Assembly (NCBI RefSeq): GCF_000384415.1 | Contig: NZ_ARVU01000001.1 | Location: 434,001-498,000 of the forward strand | Source: Cycloclasticus pugetii PS-1 | Lineage (GTDB): Bacteria > Pseudomonadota > Gammaproteobacteria > Methylococcales > Cycloclasticaceae | DNA length: 64,000 nt | Direction: 5' to 3' | Part shown: in pieces, positions 62,913 through 64,000 of the stretch | Position numbering within the stretch: position 1 is the stretch's first letter | Layout: the number at the start of each line of letters is the position of its first letter | Translations under genes and position numbers: made by a program | The notes under the pieces: generated by a model | Databases searched by the model: none | Told to the model about the DNA's origin: nothing | Seen by the model: the letters and a program-made list of their open reading frames with translations, nothing else

Positions 62913-64000
62913 GATTGACCTCCATTTTGTAATGATTGAATAACCTTAGCTAATTCATCAATATTTGCCCCCGATGGTGGGGTAACAATTTTTGAGTCGG
63001 AACCCAATTTATCGGGTGGCATAAAGCTTGTTGCATCAATAATTAAGCGATGACCTTTGCCCGCAACTTCTGCTGCCGGATCAATCGGAATCAATGGCAT
63101 ATTGGGGATAACAATCGTGTCATCAGCCCGGGTACGTGTTGATAAGGCCCACATCACTTCGTTTAGGTCGAAAGGATCAACATCATCATCAACCATGATT
63201 AAGTTTTTAAGGTACATGGTGCCATGTGGCGTGCCAAGTGCTCGCATGGCCACTGATTTTGCGAAGCCAGCAAACCGATTCTTAACCGATATTACGCCGG
63301 TAAGGCCATGCTGATACAAGGCGTTAACAGCAACAACTTCAGGAAAGTCTTTTTTAAGTTGTGCGTAGATTGGTGCTGATGTGTTTAGGCCAATTAAGGT
63401 GTCGTGCTCTGTCCAGCCGCGACCAATGTAAATATTTTCAAAAATAGGGTCGTTGCGGTGTGAAATAGCCGTTACTTTAAAGCGAGGTATTTTTCTAACG
63501 CCACTATAACTGCCAGGGAACTCACCAAAAGGCCCTTCAAAGCTACGCACACCATTCATTAGTTCTGCTTCGATAACCATTTCTGAATCAGCCAAAATAT
63601 CCATGCCGTTGCCTGATTTTGTTAGTCGTAGCGGACTACCCATCATTTGAGATGCATAGGCAAACTCAGACTCTTCATAACCAACAGGTGTTGCTGCAAA
63701 CATACACATAGCTGGGTGGTTGCCGAGCATGACGGATATTTTTAATGGTACATTTTCTTGTTCAGCAGCGACAATGTGACGACCCATATCATGTGCAGGA
63801 ACTGACAGCAGGGTAAACTCGCCCGGTGCTTGCACTTGAATACGGTAAATCCCGACGTTTTGCTTACCAAAGTTTTCGGGGTCTCGTGGGTCACGGCTGA
63901 CAACATTAGCCTTGCCGATATAAAAGCCACCGTCATATTCATTAATACGATAAAGCGGTAATAAATCATAAAGGTTGAAGTTGTCAGTCAGGCGATTTTC
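62909..64000 (-). CDS. UbiD-family prFMN-dependent decarboxylase (VdcC-like), 5' end missing
   Basis: The reading frame is open to the right edge, so 363 codons plus the stop are visible and the N-terminus is outside the window. Signature stretches are GGFYIGKANVVSRDPRDP and YRIQVQAPGEF, with FEGPFGEFPGSYSG carrying the Glu pair of the E-R-E catalytic set. VDDDVDPFDLNEVMWALSTR is also present. UbiD enzymes use prenylated FMN to decarboxylate or carboxylate aromatic acids. With a D-type subunit next to it, it belongs with vanillate or 4-hydroxybenzoate decarboxylases. The UbiX-type partner that makes prFMN is not in the window. Confidence 0.88.
   Translation of the reverse strand, partial: ENRLTDNFNLYDLLPLYRINEYDGGFYIGKANVVSRDPRDPENFGKQNVGIYRIQVQAPGEFTLLSVPAHDMGRHIVAAEQENVPLKISVMLGNHPAMCMFAATPVGYEESEFAYASQMMGSPLRLTKSGNGMDILADSEMVIEAELMNGVRSFEGPFGEFPGSYSGVRKIPRFKVTAISHRNDPIFENIYIGRGWTEHDTLIGLNTSAPIYAQLKKDFPEVVAVNALYQHGLTGVISVKNRFAGFAKSVAMRALGTPHGTMYLKNLIMVDDDVDPFDLNEVMWALSTRTRADDTIVIPNMPLIPIDPAAEVAGKGHRLIIDATSFMPPDKLGSDSKIVTPPSGANIDELAKVIQSLQNGGQS

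Overview
The window reads as a chromosomal segment of a moderately AT-rich, aerobic gammaproteobacterium. Support comes from the gene orders dapA-bamC, yebC-ruvCAB-ybgC-tolQRAB-pal-cpoB and groES-groEL, together with GreB, MsrPQ and BamC. The mix of PQQ biosynthesis, glutathione-dependent formaldehyde dehydrogenase, an aromatic-acid:H+ symporter, a PHA synthase and an aromatic catabolic cluster (UbiD-type decarboxylase, 4-cresol-dehydrogenase-like flavoprotein, two aldehyde dehydrogenases) fits a marine aromatic or C1 degrader. My best guess is the Cycloclasticus/Methylophaga neighbourhood; that is inference from gene content, not a database match.

Layout. 1-7 kb: a truncated hotdog thioesterase, EamA and CDF transporters, an AI-2E-type permease, a BON protein, Bcp, then the compact run dapA-bamC-MBL hydrolase-purL (to 11.0 kb). 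11-17.5 kb: small SHOCT protein, PAS-GGDEF cyclase, ychJ-greB, a luciferase-domain protein coupled to an aromatic-acid transporter, a small heat shock protein with an intriguing leader, and msrPQ. 17.9-22.2 kb: a membrane histidine kinase and an RpfG-like HD-GYP regulator, with a decayed receiver gene between them. 22.3-30.8 kb: tRNA-Thr(CGT), a Fur/Irr-like regulator, thiO, a proline iminopeptidase, formaldehyde dehydrogenase, the pqqABCDE cluster (including the 24-residue pqqA), a 53-residue PMP3-family protein and moeB/thiF. 31.1-34.4 kb: groESL and an old yellow enzyme. 34.7-44.1 kb: yebC, ruvCAB, the complete tol-pal cluster, queE and queC.

44.1-48.9 kb: tRNA-Lys(TTT), then a remodelled stretch where an intact class I PHA synthase sits between two gene ruins (the 3' end of an ABC-2 permease and the 3' part of an NhaA antiporter), followed by a CPA2-type antiporter. 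49.0-57.5 kb: a tight six-gene operon of signalling proteins (hybrid kinases, stand-alone receivers, a REC-PAS-GAF-PAS-GGDEF-EAL protein and a GAF-GGDEF protein). With the proteins at 11.5 and 21.2 kb the window holds four c-di-GMP enzymes. 57.7-64.0 kb: a rhodanese, a terminator, and the catabolic operon read leftwards: UbiD-type decarboxylase (cut by the window end), its VdcD-type zinc-ribbon partner, a VAO/PCMH-family flavoprotein and two tandem aldehyde dehydrogenases.

The parts most worth following are the UbiD-PCMH-ALDH-ALDH cluster, the six-gene phosphorelay/c-di-GMP operon, the Hsp20 leader in which a sigma32-like promoter overlaps a Shine-Dalgarno-masking hairpin, and the three decayed genes. 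I saw no CRISPR array, intact insertion sequence, prophage gene or rRNA.
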